A stretch of DNA of 64,000 nt from Bifidobacterium asteroides (GCF_003202755.1 NZ_QGLK01000004.1:248001-312000), one strand, 5' to 3'; counted from the stretch's first letter, positions 16,744 through 30,177 are shown. A program made the numbers and translations. The notes: generated by a model not told the origin, from the sequence alone.

Positions 16744-18827
16744 GATTCGGCCCTGGCTTCATCAGACGTATCCGACTCCTTGACCTGCACATCCTTGGAC
16801 TGTTCATTTTGATGATCGGCAGTATCGGCTTCGGATCCTGCGTCCTTGCCAGACAGATCACCATCATCAGCAGCCGGTTCATCGGCAACAGTCATGTCGG
16901 TTTCGTCGCCAGTCTGGTCACTTTGAGAGCCATCCCCCGAAGCTTCCACATCAAGGCGAGAAGGCTCTCCCTCGGATTGCTTCACAGCATCCGATGATTC
17001 CTGCATTCCGGATTCGGACATTGCGGATGAATCAGCCGACTCAGTTGAATCAGCTGAATCAACTGTGTCAGTCGAGTCCGCTGAATCGTTCGAAGCTACT
17101 GATTCAGGAGATTCCTCAACCTGGCTTTCATCGGCACTCTGTACCGATTCGTCAGTGACATCAGACTCGGCATCTTCGGTCTCAGCCTCATCCGAGTCTT
17201 CCTCGCCACCATCCGGGTCAATGGAGAGATCCTCCATCATGGCCGGATCCAGGTGCTCCAGGTCGTAGTCGATCAGGATCTCCTCGGACTGTCCGTCCTT
17301 CTGGCCATCCTCGTCCTCATCCTCGTCGGCATACTCCGCTTCCAGCCGATCCAGCAGGGGTTCCAGCTCCAGGGCCTCCTGGCTGCGACCAGCCTGTTCG
17401 AGGAAGTTCTGCTCGGCCTGCACGGCACGCATCCGGTAGTCGCCGCTGAGCCCACGAGCCTTGGCCAGGGCCTGAACGGTCTCGATGGCCTTGTCCCACA
17501 GGCCCAGATCGCCCAAGGCTCCGGCATAGACCAGGAACATCTCCGCCTTGGACTCGCCCTGGAGCTGGCTGCCCTCCTCAGAGGTGGCCTCCTCAATGGC
17601 CTTGCGGGGATTGCCCAGACCACGCTCGCAGTCGGCGATGAAGGGCAGGTAATCGGAATAGCCGTTCATGCGGTGTGCAGTGCGGAACTCCTTCAAGGCA
17701 AGCTTGTAGTCGCCCTGACGGTAGGCCACCAGGGCCAGCGTCTCACGAGCGAGATCGATCCGCGAGGCCTGCCGGGCAGCCCACTTGGCATGAGCCAGAG
17801 CCCCCTGGGGATCGGTCTCCTCCAGCGCGTAGGCGGCCAGGATGTGCAGTCCGATGTTCTCCGCGTGCTCCTTGCTCAGCCCGCGCAGGCGCAGACGGTC
17901 ATCCTTGGAGAGCATGGACCATTCAAGGCCCTTGGGCATCTTGGGCTCGCCAGGCCGGCGATCCGTGTAGGGGTTCTGCGAGGGATAGGAGATAGTCCCG
18001 TCTGAGTTGCGGCGACCGCGGTCATAGCCATTCTGGCGGTCACGCTGATAGGTCCCGCGGCGGTCGTCATGGCGACGGTCATCGCGGCCACGCTGGCCCT
18101 GGTAGCGGTCACCATGGTAGCGGTCGCCACGATAGCCGCCTTGACGATGGTCATCACGGGAACGGTCGCCGTAGGGACGGTCCCCATGTGAACGGTCTTG
18201 ACGTGGACGGTCGCCACGGGAACGGTTGTTCCATGGACGATCCCCGCCGGACCGCTCATCCTGCCGACGATCAAACCTCCGGTCGTCACCCCGACGGCGG
18301 TCTCCGTGGAAGCCCTGACCACGATCACGGTCACGGTCATGCCGCTGGTAGCCGCGACCGGAACGACGATCGCCATACCCCGACCTACCGCGGTCGTTGT
18401 CATGATCACGATGCCCGTATCCGCCATGCCCATTGGCATGGAAATCGCGACGTGGACGGTCGCCATCCTGTCGACGGCCGTGGCGATCCTGGTCGGAATC
18501 CCTGCGGAAGCCGCCGTGGCCATCCTGACGGTCATGCCTGTATCCGCGATGGTCGCGGTCGAACCGGTCGTGCCCGCGCCCGCGGAAGGGCCGCTGTCCA
18601 TTCCTGCCCTCGTAACGACGCTCTTCGCCGCCCTCGCCGTCATGGTTGTGGAAGTTGCCGGAACGGTGACCCCCCGAACGATAGCCTCCGGAGCGGTATC
18701 CGCCCGAGTGCGAACTGCCCTTGTGGAAGCCCGAAGAGCGACGACCGCCCGACCGGAATCCGCCCGGACGCGAACCTCCCCGGCCCCGTCCGCGATCGCC
18801 CCGGGAATGATTGTGTTCTTCTGCCAT
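16740..18827 (-). CDS. TPR-like protein with RG-rich N-terminus and acidic tail
   Basis: This 695-residue protein has three unlike parts. Residues 1 to about 275 are almost wholly Arg, Gly, Asp, His and Tyr in repeats such as GDRPRQDRSHGDRPYGDRSR, resembling eukaryotic RGG boxes that bind RNA. Residues about 275-500 are helical repeats of TPR character (AKWAARQASRIDLARETLAL, YKLALKEFRTAHRMNG). Residues about 500-695 are very acidic and Ser-rich (DSADSTESADSS). There is no signal peptide or membrane segment. The TPR core corresponds to a conserved gene between tyrS and the HAD phosphatase in actinobacteria; the RG head and acidic tail are extra. RNA or ribosome binding is an inference from composition and neighbours. 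Confidence 0.8.
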   Translation of the reverse strand: MAEEHNHSRGDRGRGRGGSRPGGFRSGGRRSSGFHKGSSHSGGYRSGGYRSGGHRSGNFHNHDGEGGEERRYEGRNGQRPFRGRGHDRFDRDHRGYRHDRQDGHGGFRRDSDQDRHGRRQDGDRPRRDFHANGHGGYGHRDHDNDRGRSGYGDRRSGRGYQRHDRDRDRGQGFHGDRRRGDDRRFDRRQDERSGGDRPWNNRSRGDRPRQDRSHGDRPYGDRSRDDHRQGGYRGDRYHGDRYQGQRGRDDRRHDDRRGTYQRDRQNGYDRGRRNSDGTISYPSQNPYTDRRPGEPKMPKGLEWSMLSKDDRLRLRGLSKEHAENIGLHILAAYALEETDPQGALAHAKWAARQASRIDLARETLALVAYRQGDYKLALKEFRTAHRMNGYSDYLPFIADCERGLGNPRKAIEEATSEEGSQLQGESKAEMFLVYAGALGDLGLWDKAIETVQALAKARGLSGDYRMRAVQAEQNFLEQAGRSQEALELEPLLDRLEAEYADEDEDEDGQKDGQSEEILIDYDLEHLDPAMMEDLSIDPDGGEEDSDEAETEDAESDVTDESVQSADESQVEESPESVASNDSADSTDTVDSADSTESADSSAMSESGMQESSDAVKQSEGEPSRLDVEASGDGSQSDQTGDETDMTVADEPAADDGDLSGKDAGSEADTADHQNEQSKDVQVKESDTSDEARAES

Positions 18828-18850
18828 CAGTGTCCTTAATTTCTACGTTC

Positions 18851-20182
18851 CTACTTGCCGGCCCGACGCTCAAGTGCGCCCAGGGCCTTCTTTCCTCTGC
18901 GAACCAGGGCGAAGCGCCCATGCAGAAAGTCCTTGTTCTCCAAAACCTGATCCGGATCCTCGACCCGCTGGTTATTCAGGTAGAAACCGCCCGATGCCAC
19001 AGTCTTGCGCGCCTCGGAGACCGAGCGGAAGAGTCCAGCCGCAACCCCGGCTTCTACCAGACGCTGGCCCTCGCTGGCCGCGGGCAGAACTCGCCCGCCT
19101 TGACCATCATCGACTTTGAGGCCGTCGAGTGCGGAATCCAGCACATCCTCGTCCAGCTCCTCCAGAGTCTTACCGCGACCAAAGAGGGCACCAGAGGCAT
19201 CAATGGCCCCTTGGGCGGCATGCTCGCCGTGCACATAGGAGGTCACCTGCCAGGCCAGCACCTTCTGGGCCTCGCGCGCCCCCGGATCCTGGGCGGTCCT
19301 CTCCTCCAGACGCTCGATCTCGGCCTTGGGCAGGAAGGTGAAGGTCTTCAGCAGCTTGACCACCTGGTCGTCAGGCTGGTTGAACCAGAACTGGTAGAAG
19401 CGATAGGGGCTGAACATGGTGGGATCCAGCCAGACTGCGTTGCCCTCGGACTTGCCGAACTTCTTGCCCTGGGAGTCAGTAATCAACGGGCTGGTCATCA
19501 CATTGACTGACGCGTTGCGCACCTTGCGGATCAGGTCCAGACCACTGGTCAGGTTCCCCCACTGGTCGCTGCCGCCAAGCTGCAGACTGCATCCGTAACG
19601 GTCGAAAAGCTCAAGGAAGTCGTTGCCCTGAAGCACCTGGTAGCTGAACTCGGTAAAGGAGATGCCCTCGTCGGAGTCTAAGCGGCGGGCCACCGTGTCC
19701 TTGGCCAGCATGGTGCCCATGCGGAAGTTCTTGCCCACATCGCGCAGGAAGTCGATGGTGCTCATGGAACCGGTCCACTCGTAGTTGTTGACGAACCGGA
19801 CGGGGTTGTCCCCCTCGGTGTCCAGGAAGCGCCCGATCTGGCCACGCAGACGCTCGGTCCATTCAGCCACGGTCTGCTTGGGATTCAGAGTGCGCTCCCC
19901 CGACTGCCGAGGATCACCGATAAGCCCGGTGGCACCGCCCACAACGGCGATGGGATGCAGACCGGCCGCCTGCAGGTGACGCATGTTGAGCAGCTGGACC
20001 AGATTGCCCACGTGCAGTGAGGGGGCTGTGGGGTCAAATCCGCAATAATAGGTCACCGAGGGGTCGGCCAGCACCTTCCTGAGCTCGGACTCGTCCGTGC
20101 ACTGCGCAATGAGACCGCGCCACTTGAGTTCGTCGAAAAGCGAGTCGAAACCCGCCTGCCTGAAATCGGTGACCTGCGACAT
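18851..20182 (-). CDS. tyrS: Tyrosyl-tRNA synthetase
   Basis: This 443-residue class I synthetase charges tRNA-Tyr. The HIGH-type motif is in [12 protein letters not shown], the tyrosine pocket in [21 protein letters not shown] is present, and the KMSKS-type loop is [11 protein letters not shown]. The C-terminal end has the S4 domain ([20 protein letters not shown]). GGGAG nine bases before ATG 20182 supports the start. It heads the tyrS-TPR-HAD-small protein-tlyA run. The 250-base upstream gap shows no T-box. Confidence 0.96.
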   Translation of the reverse strand: MSQVTDFRQAGFDSLFDELKWRGLIAQCTDESELRKVLADPSVTYYCGFDPTAPSLHVGNLVQLLNMRHLQAAGLHPIAVVGGATGLIGDPRQSGERTLNPKQTVAEWTERLRGQIGRFLDTEGDNPVRFVNNYEWTGSMSTIDFLRDVGKNFRMGTMLAKDTVARRLDSDEGISFTEFSYQVLQGNDFLELFDRYGCSLQLGGSDQWGNLTSGLDLIRKVRNASVNVMTSPLITDSQGKKFGKSEGNAVWLDPTMFSPYRFYQFWFNQPDDQVVKLLKTFTFLPKAEIERLEERTAQDPGAREAQKVLAWQVTSYVHGEHAAQGAIDASGALFGRGKTLEELDEDVLDSALDGLKVDDGQGGRVLPAASEGQRLVEAGVAAGLFRSVSEARKTVASGGFYLNNQRVEDPDQVLENKDFLHGRFALVRRGKKALGALERRAGK

Positions 20183-20430
20183 GAGAGGCTACTCCCTATC
20201 GAATATTTGATGAACATATGCTAAACCCTACTATTCTTGCAACAGATACCGACACGGCAGAGCCCCGAACCACTGCAGACAAGGCCGCACCAAGCCGGAA
20301 TCACCAAGGCCTGAAGGCGAACTTATTATTCATTGCGAATCAACCGCTGTCGATTGACTATTGACCGCTGACTGTCTCGCTAAGGCAGGGCCACCAGAAG
20401 GAGCCTCTCAGCGTAATTGCTGCATTCAAG

Positions 20431-21162
20431 TCAGGAATGTACAGACACAGATAACTTATTAATCAAGTCTTGGGGAATGTGGTCGACCACACAGGCGGCC
20501 ATGCGCTGGTACCCTTGGACTCCCGGATGAAAGTGGTCAATACCCCAGAAGTCGGGTCGGTCGGTGCCAACGTCGTCGCGGGTGGCATCCACGAAAGGCA
20601 CCGAGGCGTCTTGACAGATCTGACGGCTGGTCTGTGTCTGACGGGTTATCCGACGCTCCACCTCGGCCCTGAGCGCCCGGCCCAGGGCTGGATCCCGATA
20701 GAGCTGACCGGAGCTGAGGACCAGCACCTGACGGCCTTTATCTTTAGCCAGCTCGATGCTGGCTGCCAGGTCATCCCGCCATTGCTCATCGGTGCGGTTG
20801 GCCATGATGTCATTGGAACCTGCACACAGGACCAGCAGATCAGGATGGTCCTGCAGAGCGGGCAGGAACCTATAGCGCACCCTGCGAATGGTGGCCCCGA
20901 GCCGACCCTGGGTCGACCAGGATACCGGGCGCCCCAGCCGAGTGGCCAGACAAGCGGCTATGTCAGGGACGAAGCCCTGGCTCTGGTCCTCTACCCCGCA
21001 GCCGACCGCCATGGAGTCGCCCACCACCAGCATGGTCAGCGGCTCCAGGTCGCGGCCTTTGTCCGGAGGCGAACACAGCCCACGGCGTGAGCCGGGCGGC
21101 TCTTTTGCCAGGGTGATGTGCTGCTTGGCCCACCAAGCCTGGACCAGTGCCACCGGATTCAT
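20431..21162 (-). CDS. SGNH/GDSL-type hydrolase
   Basis: The protein is about 243 residues. Block I is MLVVGDSMAVGCGV (catalytic Ser), block III is LCAGSNDIMANR (G-x-N-D), and the His block is GIDHFHPGVQGYQRMA. This is a small esterase or lipase-type hydrolase of the SGNH fold, in the cytosol since no signal peptide is seen. AAAGGTGG before ATG 21162 favours that start over the GTG at 21174. It lies 93 bases after the end of argH on the same strand. The substrate is unknown, and deacetylation or thioesterase activity is possible. Confidence 0.85.
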   Translation of the reverse strand: MNPVALVQAWWAKQHITLAKEPPGSRRGLCSPPDKGRDLEPLTMLVVGDSMAVGCGVEDQSQGFVPDIAACLATRLGRPVSWSTQGRLGATIRRVRYRFLPALQDHPDLLVLCAGSNDIMANRTDEQWRDDLAASIELAKDKGRQVLVLSSGQLYRDPALGRALRAEVERRITRQTQTSRQICQDASVPFVDATRDDVGTDRPDFWGIDHFHPGVQGYQRMAACVVDHIPQDLINKLSVSVHS

Positions 21163-21255
21163 GCTCGCCGCCACCTTTCGCTGTTTGCCGTCCCCTTTGG
21201 GGAATTGCCGTTCGGAATTTTAACGCGGCCACCGGCCTGGCGGAAATCAGAAAGC

Positions 21256-23954
<2,699 letters not shown>

Positions 23955-24013
23955 GGCGATCCTCTTTCCTTCTAATTTCACACTTGTCAATATTCAGTTC
24001 GTTCTTCCAGCGA

Positions 24014-24550
24014 TCATCGGGCCTTGGCATCCTCCTGGCCGGAGATTATGGTCATGAGCCAGTCGGCCCGGGATGAAGCCGATTCATCGTCTGCAGCGAT
24101 GATCAGAATCGTGTCGTCCCCGGCTATGGTGCCCAGGATTCCATTGATGGGCTGGCGGTCCAAGGCGGAGGCTGCATATTGGGCGGCACCGGCCGGGGTT
24201 CTGACCACCAGCAGGTTGCGGGCCCGTGCCACCGAGGTGATCAGCCCGGTCAGAATCTTGGCCAGGTAGGCATCGGTCTTGTTCTCCCCTTCGACCTCAG
24301 GCCCCTCGGCGGCAGCGGCCTCCATGGCCTGCTGATCGGTGGTGGCGGGAATCCAGTAGGCCATGCTGCCGTCTGCATACCGCAGTTTGGTGGCGTGCAG
24401 GTCGTCCAAGTCCCGGCTCAGGGTGGCCTGGGTCACCTCGATGCCCTGCTCCGCCAGCAAGGCTGACAGCTGCTGCTGGGAATTGACACGATGTCGGTTC
24501 AGGGCCTGACGGATGGCATCCAGCCGGGCCACCTTGGTCGTCGGACGCAT
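24014..24550 (-). CDS. argR: Arginine repressor
   Basis: This 178-residue repressor has an N-terminal winged helix (QQQLSALLAEQGIEVTQATL, SRDLDDLHATKLRY) and a C-terminal oligomerisation and arginine-binding domain (INGILGTIAGDDTILIIAAD). ATG 24550 overlaps the argF stop (TGATG) with AGGGG upstream. It senses arginine and represses the operon it sits in, probably through the boxes upstream of argC. The linker is longer than in E. coli ArgR. Confidence 0.94.
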   Translation of the reverse strand: MRPTTKVARLDAIRQALNRHRVNSQQQLSALLAEQGIEVTQATLSRDLDDLHATKLRYADGSMAYWIPATTDQQAMEAAAAEGPEVEGENKTDAYLAKILTGLITSVARARNLLVVRTPAGAAQYAASALDRQPINGILGTIAGDDTILIIAADDESASSRADWLMTIISGQEDAKAR

Positions 24551-25524
24551 CAGCACACCCCTTGCAGGAGTGACTCATCGCCCCTGGAGCGGGCTACCAG
24601 CCAGGTCATCAGTGCCTTCTGGGCGTGCAGTCGGTTTTCGGCCTCATCCCAGACCACGGACTGGGGGCCGTCAATGACCTCAGCCGTCACCTCTCGACCC
24701 CTGTATGCAGGCAGGCAGTGCTGGAAGAGGGCATCCGGGCGGGCATGGGTCATAAGTGCGGCGTTGACCTGATAGGGCATGAATGGGTGGGAGCGAATTT
24801 CATACTGATCCTCCTCGCCCATGGAGACCCAGGTGTCAGTGAAGACACAATCAGCGTCCTCCACAGCCTGAACAGGATCCGTGGTGACCAGAATGGATCC
24901 GCCGTTTTCAGTGGCCAGAGTCTGCGCCTGATTCACCAGGCTCGGATCGGGCAGAAAGCCGTGGGGGCCGGCAATCCGCACGTTCATACCGGCTACTGCC
25001 CCGCCCAGCAGATAGGAGTTGGCCATGTTGTTGGCTGCGTCTCCCAGGTAGGCGATGGTCATGCCAGCCAGGGCATCGACCCCACCCCGATGCTGTGCCA
25101 GGGTCAGGAAGTCGGCCAGAACCTGGCAGGGATGGAAGGAATCGGTCAGCGCGTTGATGACGGGCACGGTGGCATGGGCAGCCATGGTCTCCACCCGATC
25201 CTGGCCAAAGGTGCGCCAGACTATGGTGGATGTCATCCGTGTCAACACGTTAGCGGTGTCCGCCACAGGCTCGCCACGGCCCAGCTGCGAGCCTGAGCTG
25301 TCAATGACCATGGGATAGCCACCCAGCTGGGCCACGCCTACGCAGAAGCTTGTCCTGGTTCGCGTGCTGGGCTTATCGAAGATGATCGCCACGGCCTGAG
25401 GCCCATGGTAAGGCTGGGACAAATAGGGATTGGTCCTGAAGGCCATGCCTAGTCGAAGCACCTCCAGTTGCTCCTCGTGGTTGAGGTCGTCGTCACGCAG
25501 CATGTGCCGCAAACCGTTGCTCAT
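24550..25524 (-). CDS. argF: Ornithine carbamoyltransferase
   Basis: This 324-residue enzyme makes citrulline from ornithine and carbamoyl phosphate. The carbamoyl-phosphate loop is FDKPSTRTRTSFCVG, the ornithine loop includes VFTDTWVSMGEE, and the HCLP motif is FQHCLPAYRG. GGGAGG five bases before ATG 25524 fixes the start, 17 codons inside the longest frame. It is the anabolic type by context. Confidence 0.95.
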   Translation of the reverse strand: MSNGLRHMLRDDDLNHEEQLEVLRLGMAFRTNPYLSQPYHGPQAVAIIFDKPSTRTRTSFCVGVAQLGGYPMVIDSSGSQLGRGEPVADTANVLTRMTSTIVWRTFGQDRVETMAAHATVPVINALTDSFHPCQVLADFLTLAQHRGGVDALAGMTIAYLGDAANNMANSYLLGGAVAGMNVRIAGPHGFLPDPSLVNQAQTLATENGGSILVTTDPVQAVEDADCVFTDTWVSMGEEDQYEIRSHPFMPYQVNAALMTHARPDALFQHCLPAYRGREVTAEVIDGPQSVVWDEAENRLHAQKALMTWLVARSRGDESLLQGVC

Positions 25525-25571
25525 CTCTGCCTCCCTATCGCTATGATTACGCACGTCATTGATGGCTGATC

Positions 25572-26885
25572 TCACTGATCATCCTGCCCCAAGCCCTTCC
25601 CGAGACTGACCGGAGCCTTAGACAGGATATCCACGGCCAGGTCGATCTGGTCGGCTTCGATGATCAGGGGCGGAGCCAGCCGCAGGGCATCAGGGGCCAC
25701 TGCATTGACGATCAGCCCATGGTCCAAAGCCCAGGAGGCCAGATCCCCGGCACAGGGAGCACTCAGCTGAACCGCATCCAGCAGCCCCCTGCCTCTGACC
25801 TGGTTATAAAGGGGATTGCCGCAATCAGTAAGGCCAGCACGCAGCCTCTCCCCCATCTGCCGCGCCCGTTCCAGCAGACCCTCCCGCTGGATGGTCTCCA
25901 AGGTGGTCAGTGCCAGGGCCGATCCCAGAGGATTGCCACCGAAGGTGGACCCGTGCATGCCAGGGGTCAGCAGACCTGATGGCCCAGAGCCGAAGGTGAT
26001 CATCCCGCCCATGGGGAATCCGCCTGCGACCCCCTTGGCGAAGGTGAGCACGTCTGGGCAGGCTCCCCCAGACAGGCTCTGATCCTGAAAGGCGAACCAG
26101 TGACCGGTCCTGCCCATGCCGGTCTGCACTTCGTCCAAAATCATCAGGGCCCCATACCGGCTACAGAGCTCGCGCACCTCACGAACATAGTCAGGATTCA
26201 GCGGTAGCACCCCGGCCTCTCCCTGGATGAGCTCCAGAATGACGGCAGCCACCGGCTCTCCTGAGGTCTCCCCCTGTGCAAAGGCCTTCTCTATAGCATC
26301 GCCGTCTTCTGCCGGCAGGAAGCCCATACCCGGGACCAGGGGTTGGAAGGGCTCACGGATGGCCGGCTTCCATGTCAGGCTCAAGGAGCCCATGCTGCGG
26401 CCGTGGAAACTATGGGTCAGAGCCAGGATCCGGCCAGGGTGACCGCCCATGCGAGCGCCATGCAGCCGGGCAAGCTTGATGGCCGCCTCATTGGCCTCGG
26501 TTCCCGAGTTGGCGAAGAAGACGCGGGACCCCTCCGGAGCCTGTGCCAGGTCCAGCAATCGTTCGGCCAGCTCGATCTGAGGCTGGGAGGCGAAGAAGTT
26601 GCTGATGTGGGCCATCTTTCCTGCCTGCTCAGCCAGTGCCTTGTTCCAGGCAGGATGGGCGTAACCCAGAGCATTGACCGCAATTCCGGCCATCATGTCC
26701 AGATAGCGGTTGCCGTCCAGGTCCCAGATCCAGGCGCCTCGGCCATGGTCCATGACTCTGCCCGGGCGTCCGAAGACCTTCATGTGAACGCGGTCATAGC
26801 GGTCTGCCCATTGACTGCTCTGCGGCCCTTCGGGAGTCCTCATAGGCTCAGCAGTTTCGGCAGTGGGCGCATCAGCCTTCGTCAT
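25572..26885 (-). CDS. argD: Acetylornithine aminotransferase
   Basis: This 437-residue class III PLP aminotransferase converts N-acetylglutamate semialdehyde to N-acetylornithine. The PLP motif includes [20 protein letters not shown] and the Schiff-base lysine in [23 protein letters not shown] precedes ATG 26885. Residues 1 to about 30 are extra to the usual enzyme. It overlaps argB by 14 bases. Confidence 0.95.
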   Translation of the reverse strand: MTKADAPTAETAEPMRTPEGPQSSQWADRYDRVHMKVFGRPGRVMDHGRGAWIWDLDGNRYLDMMAGIAVNALGYAHPAWNKALAEQAGKMAHISNFFASQPQIELAERLLDLAQAPEGSRVFFANSGTEANEAAIKLARLHGARMGGHPGRILALTHSFHGRSMGSLSLTWKPAIREPFQPLVPGMGFLPAEDGDAIEKAFAQGETSGEPVAAVILELIQGEAGVLPLNPDYVREVRELCSRYGALMILDEVQTGMGRTGHWFAFQDQSLSGGACPDVLTFAKGVAGGFPMGGMITFGSGPSGLLTPGMHGSTFGGNPLGSALALTTLETIQREGLLERARQMGERLRAGLTDCGNPLYNQVRGRGLLDAVQLSAPCAGDLASWALDHGLIVNAVAPDALRLAPPLIIEADQIDLAVDILSKAPVSLGKGLGQDDQ

Positions 26886-27819
26886 GGCTCCTCCTCATGA
26901 TCATGTCCCGGCCCGGCACGACCACCGTGCCGATGCCGTTGCGGGTGAATATCTCGTTGAGCATGGAATGCGGTCGCCGTCCGTCGATGACGTGCGCCTC
27001 GCCCACCCCGGAGCGCACGGCCTGCAGGCAGGCTTCCATCTTGGGGCGCATCCCCTCATGCATGTCCTCCAACATATCCTCAAGTCGGTCCACGCCGATG
27101 CTGGAGACCAGTGAATCGGCCTGGGGCCAGTTGGCGTACAATCCCTCCACGTCGGTGAGAATGACCAGTTTCCGGGCCCCCAGAGCTACTGCCAGAGCAG
27201 ATGCGGCCGCGTCGGCATTCACGTTGAGCACCTGGGTGGGATCCTGCTCGTCAGGAGCCACGGAGGAGACGACAGGGATCCGCCCGGCATCAATCAGGTC
27301 TTCGACGGCCGAAGCATCCACGCCCACGACCTCACCCACCAGACCCAGATCAACCGGCTGGCCATCCGCCATGCCGGTACGGCGAGCCGCACTGAACAGG
27401 CCGGCATCTTCCCCTGACAGGCCGACAGCCATGGGACCGTGAGCATTGATGGCGCCGACAAGATCTCTGCCCACCTGTCCGGTTAGCACCATGCGAACCA
27501 CCTTCATGGTTTCCGGGGTCGTTACCCTCAGGCCGCCACGGAAGACTGAGGGAATCCCAAGGGCCTGGAGCATGTGGGATATTTGCGGGCCGCCACCGTG
27601 CACCACCACCGGATGCATGCCCACCTGCCTCAGGAAGACCATATCCTGGGCGAAGCACTGGCGCAGATGGTCGTCCACCATGGCATGGCCGCCGTATTTG
27701 ACTACGATTCGCTGGCCGGCGAACTCCTCCAGCCAGGGCAGGGCCTCGATGAGCACCTGGGCCTTGCGGGCGTCGTCCAAGGCCTTTTCAGCTTCGGCAT
27801 CCTGCTCGTCATCCGCCAT
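26872..27819 (-). CDS. argB: Acetylglutamate kinase
   Basis: This 315-residue kinase phosphorylates N-acetylglutamate. The amino-acid-kinase motifs [30 protein letters not shown] and [11 protein letters not shown] are present. I choose ATG 27819, which follows a purine-rich AAGGAAGGGGA stretch; ATG 27843 would add eight residues. The N-terminus before WLEEFAGQ is longer than in E. coli, as in arginine-sensitive hexameric forms. Confidence 0.95.
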   Translation of the reverse strand: MADDEQDAEAEKALDDARKAQVLIEALPWLEEFAGQRIVVKYGGHAMVDDHLRQCFAQDMVFLRQVGMHPVVVHGGGPQISHMLQALGIPSVFRGGLRVTTPETMKVVRMVLTGQVGRDLVGAINAHGPMAVGLSGEDAGLFSAARRTGMADGQPVDLGLVGEVVGVDASAVEDLIDAGRIPVVSSVAPDEQDPTQVLNVNADAAASALAVALGARKLVILTDVEGLYANWPQADSLVSSIGVDRLEDMLEDMHEGMRPKMEACLQAVRSGVGEAHVIDGRRPHSMLNEIFTRNGIGTVVVPGRDMIMRRSHDEG

Positions 27820-27890
27820 CCTCTTCCCCTTCCTTATGACCATCTTCCGATTGCTGCCGCTCCTGGCACTGCGTCCGATCAGACTTCCTA

Positions 27891-29060
27891 TCAGGTGTGG
27901 TAGTCGGCATTGATGGTCACGTATTCGTGGGTCAGATCATCGGTCCATACCGTGGCCTGGCTGTCGCCCTGACCAAGGTCGATGTCGATGTGAACCTCGG
28001 GAACGTGCAGATCGACCAGCTCCGGGTCCTGTCCGGGACGGCCTCCCTGGCAGACCTTGATGCCGTTGAAGCTGACATCCACATGGGCCGGATCATAGGC
28101 CGCCGTAGAAACAGGCACAGTGCCCAGGGAAGACACCACTCGACCCCAGTTAGGGTCTTCCCCGGCCACAGCGCATTTGAGCAGCGTGGATCCGGAGACC
28201 GCCCGGGCGCAGGCAAGGGCTGCACCCTCGCTCTCGGCACCGTCCACACGGATGCGGATCCGATGCCTGCTGCCCTCACCATCAGCCACGATCCGATGGG
28301 CTAGATCCGTGCATGCCTGACCGAGCTTCTCCTGGAACTGCTCGGAGTCGGGCCGTACACCAGAGGCCCCGGAGGCCATCAGCAGGACGGTGTCATTGGT
28401 GGACATACACCCGTCCACGTCGATCCGATTGAAGCTGAGTCGGCAAGCCTCGGATAGGGCTTGACGTGCCTGTTCCGGCTCCAAAATGGCGTCAGTAGTG
28501 ATTACACAGATCATGGTGGCCAGCTGCGGGGCAATCATCCCGGAACCCTTGACCATGCCCCCCAGCCGCCAGCCAGACCCGTCCACGGCCACTGTCTTGG
28601 TGCAGGTGTCGGTGGTCAATATGGCCTTGGCGGCCTCTTCACCAGCCTCCTGACTGGACGACATCCCCTGGGCAGCTTGGTCGATGCCAGTCAATATGGA
28701 ATCCAGATGGAGCAGATGACCGATAATCCCGGTGGAGCAGACAGCGACCCGATTGCTCGGCAGGCCTAGTTTCTCTCCTGTCCGCTCGGCCATGGCTCTG
28801 GCCTGGTCCAGGCCCTCAGGACCAGTACAGGCGTTGGCATTACCAGAGTTGATGACCACGGCTCCGGCACGGCCTTCTTCAAGGATCTTGCTGGTCCAGA
28901 TAACCGGAGCGGCCCGGAAACGATTAGGTGTGAAGACCCCCACAGCCGTGTCCATGGGTCCGCTGTTGACGACCAGGGCCAGATTGCGGCGCTGTGAGCC
29001 TCCCGGACGGTGGGCGATAGCGGTGCCGGTCCGGAAGCCTGCAGGGTAGGTGATGCTCAT
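27891..29060 (-). CDS. argJ: Bifunctional ornithine acetyltransferase / N-acetylglutamate synthase
   Basis: This 389-residue ArgJ recycles the acetyl group from acetylornithine to glutamate. The self-cleavage site lies in [20 protein letters not shown], where the Ala-Thr bond is cut and the Thr becomes the nucleophile. GGAG before ATG 29060 and the ATGA overlap with argC support the start. No separate argA is needed in this arrangement. Confidence 0.95.
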   Translation of the reverse strand: MSITYPAGFRTGTAIAHRPGGSQRRNLALVVNSGPMDTAVGVFTPNRFRAAPVIWTSKILEEGRAGAVVINSGNANACTGPEGLDQARAMAERTGEKLGLPSNRVAVCSTGIIGHLLHLDSILTGIDQAAQGMSSSQEAGEEAAKAILTTDTCTKTVAVDGSGWRLGGMVKGSGMIAPQLATMICVITTDAILEPEQARQALSEACRLSFNRIDVDGCMSTNDTVLLMASGASGVRPDSEQFQEKLGQACTDLAHRIVADGEGSRHRIRIRVDGAESEGAALACARAVSGSTLLKCAVAGEDPNWGRVVSSLGTVPVSTAAYDPAHVDVSFNGIKVCQGGRPGQDPELVDLHVPEVHIDIDLGQGDSQATVWTDDLTHEYVTINADYHT

Positions 29061-30151
29061 GGTGCCACTCCTATAGTTGTCAGTCCGGTCTCCTCAGGTA
29101 GGCCCAAGGCCAGATTTACGGCCTGGAGAGCCTGGCCTGCGGTGCCCCGGGTCAGGTTGTCGATGGCTGCAAAAGCGTAGAGGCGGTCAGCGCGCTGGTC
29201 CACAGCTACCTGGACCTGGGCCCGGTTGGAGCCGTAGACATCGGCCGTGGAGGGAAGCCTGCCCTCGGGGAGCAGATCGACAAACTGCTCCCCGGCATAG
29301 ACCTCTTTCCAGATTCCGCGAACATCAGACACCCCCATGCTCCGTCCACGCGTGCTCAGCTTGGCTGAGACCACTGCCAGAATCCCCCTCGACATGGGGA
29401 CCAGTATAGGGGTCAGCCCCATGCGGATGGGTTGTTTCCCAAGACCCCCTATGCTCGGGTTCGCAGCTGCGGCCTTACGCAGATTTTGCAGAATCTCAGG
29501 GATATGCCGGTGGGTGCCTCCGACCGAGTAGGGATGGGCTGAATTGATGGCCTGGGCTGCCAGCAGGTCCATTCTGCCGCCTGAGCGTCCGGCGCCCGAG
29601 TAGCCGACCGCCAGGTCAGCAACCAGATCATCGATCTGCACCAGTCCGGCGGCTAAAGCAGGCTGGAAGGCCAGAGTGACTGCCGTGACATTGCAGCCAG
29701 GACCAGCGATCCGCCGAGTCTGTCCAAGCAGCTGACGCTGGCGACCGCCACCCGGATTGAGCAGCTCAGGCATCCCGTAGGTCCACGGGCTTGAGAAAGG
29801 CCCGCCGTAGTAGTCTTGCCAGTCGCCCGGATCCTCCAGCCGGTGATCAGCACCCAGGTCGACCATCAGCGATTGCGGATCCAGCTGCTCTGCCAGGGGA
29901 CCTGAAGCCCCGTGAGGCAGTGCCAGAACCACCAGATCGTGGCCGGCCAAGATCTTTGGATCGGTATCCTGAATCTGCAGCGAGGCTATCGACTCCGGGA
30001 GGTTGGGCGAGAACTCCCCCAGCAGCCGGCCAGCCGAGCCATGACCGGTGACCGTGCAAACCTGAAAGGCTGGATGGGCCGCCAATAGACGGATCATCTC
30101 CGAGCCGGCATACCCCGAAGCTCCCGCTACAGCCACCGTGTATTGCCGCAT
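29057..30151 (-). CDS. argC: N-acetyl-gamma-glutamyl-phosphate reductase
   Basis: This 364-residue enzyme reduces acetylglutamyl phosphate with NADPH. GASGYAGSEMIRLLAAHP is the Rossmann start, RRIAGPGCNVTAVTLAFQP carries the catalytic Cys, and SVGGTHRHIPEI the conserved His region. AGGGAG before ATG 30151 picks that start over 30166. It is the first gene of argCJBDFRGH. Confidence 0.95.
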   Translation of the reverse strand: MRQYTVAVAGASGYAGSEMIRLLAAHPAFQVCTVTGHGSAGRLLGEFSPNLPESIASLQIQDTDPKILAGHDLVVLALPHGASGPLAEQLDPQSLMVDLGADHRLEDPGDWQDYYGGPFSSPWTYGMPELLNPGGGRQRQLLGQTRRIAGPGCNVTAVTLAFQPALAAGLVQIDDLVADLAVGYSGAGRSGGRMDLLAAQAINSAHPYSVGGTHRHIPEILQNLRKAAAANPSIGGLGKQPIRMGLTPILVPMSRGILAVVSAKLSTRGRSMGVSDVRGIWKEVYAGEQFVDLLPEGRLPSTADVYGSNRAQVQVAVDQRADRLYAFAAIDNLTRGTAGQALQAVNLALGLPEETGLTTIGVAP

Positions 30152-30177
30152 GAGTGCTCCCTTCATCGGGCACCATC

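Noticed and set aside
17253-18005. A 250-codon Leu/Gly-rich + strand frame
   Set aside because: It is antisense to the TPR core of the - strand gene; an artefact of GC-rich codons.
18000-18830. The RG-coding repeats as a possible CRISPR or satellite array
   Set aside because: Repeat units vary in length and sequence and stay in one reading frame; it is a low-complexity protein, not spaced identical repeats.
18188-19510. A 440-codon open frame on the + strand
   Set aside because: It is antisense to the RG-rich repeat region and tyrS. Its Arg/His/Gly-rich content mirrors the repeats, and it has no ribosome site or family motif.
20183-20430. A T-box leader before tyrS
   Set aside because: No T-box consensus or specifier-like structure could be seen on the - strand in this gap.
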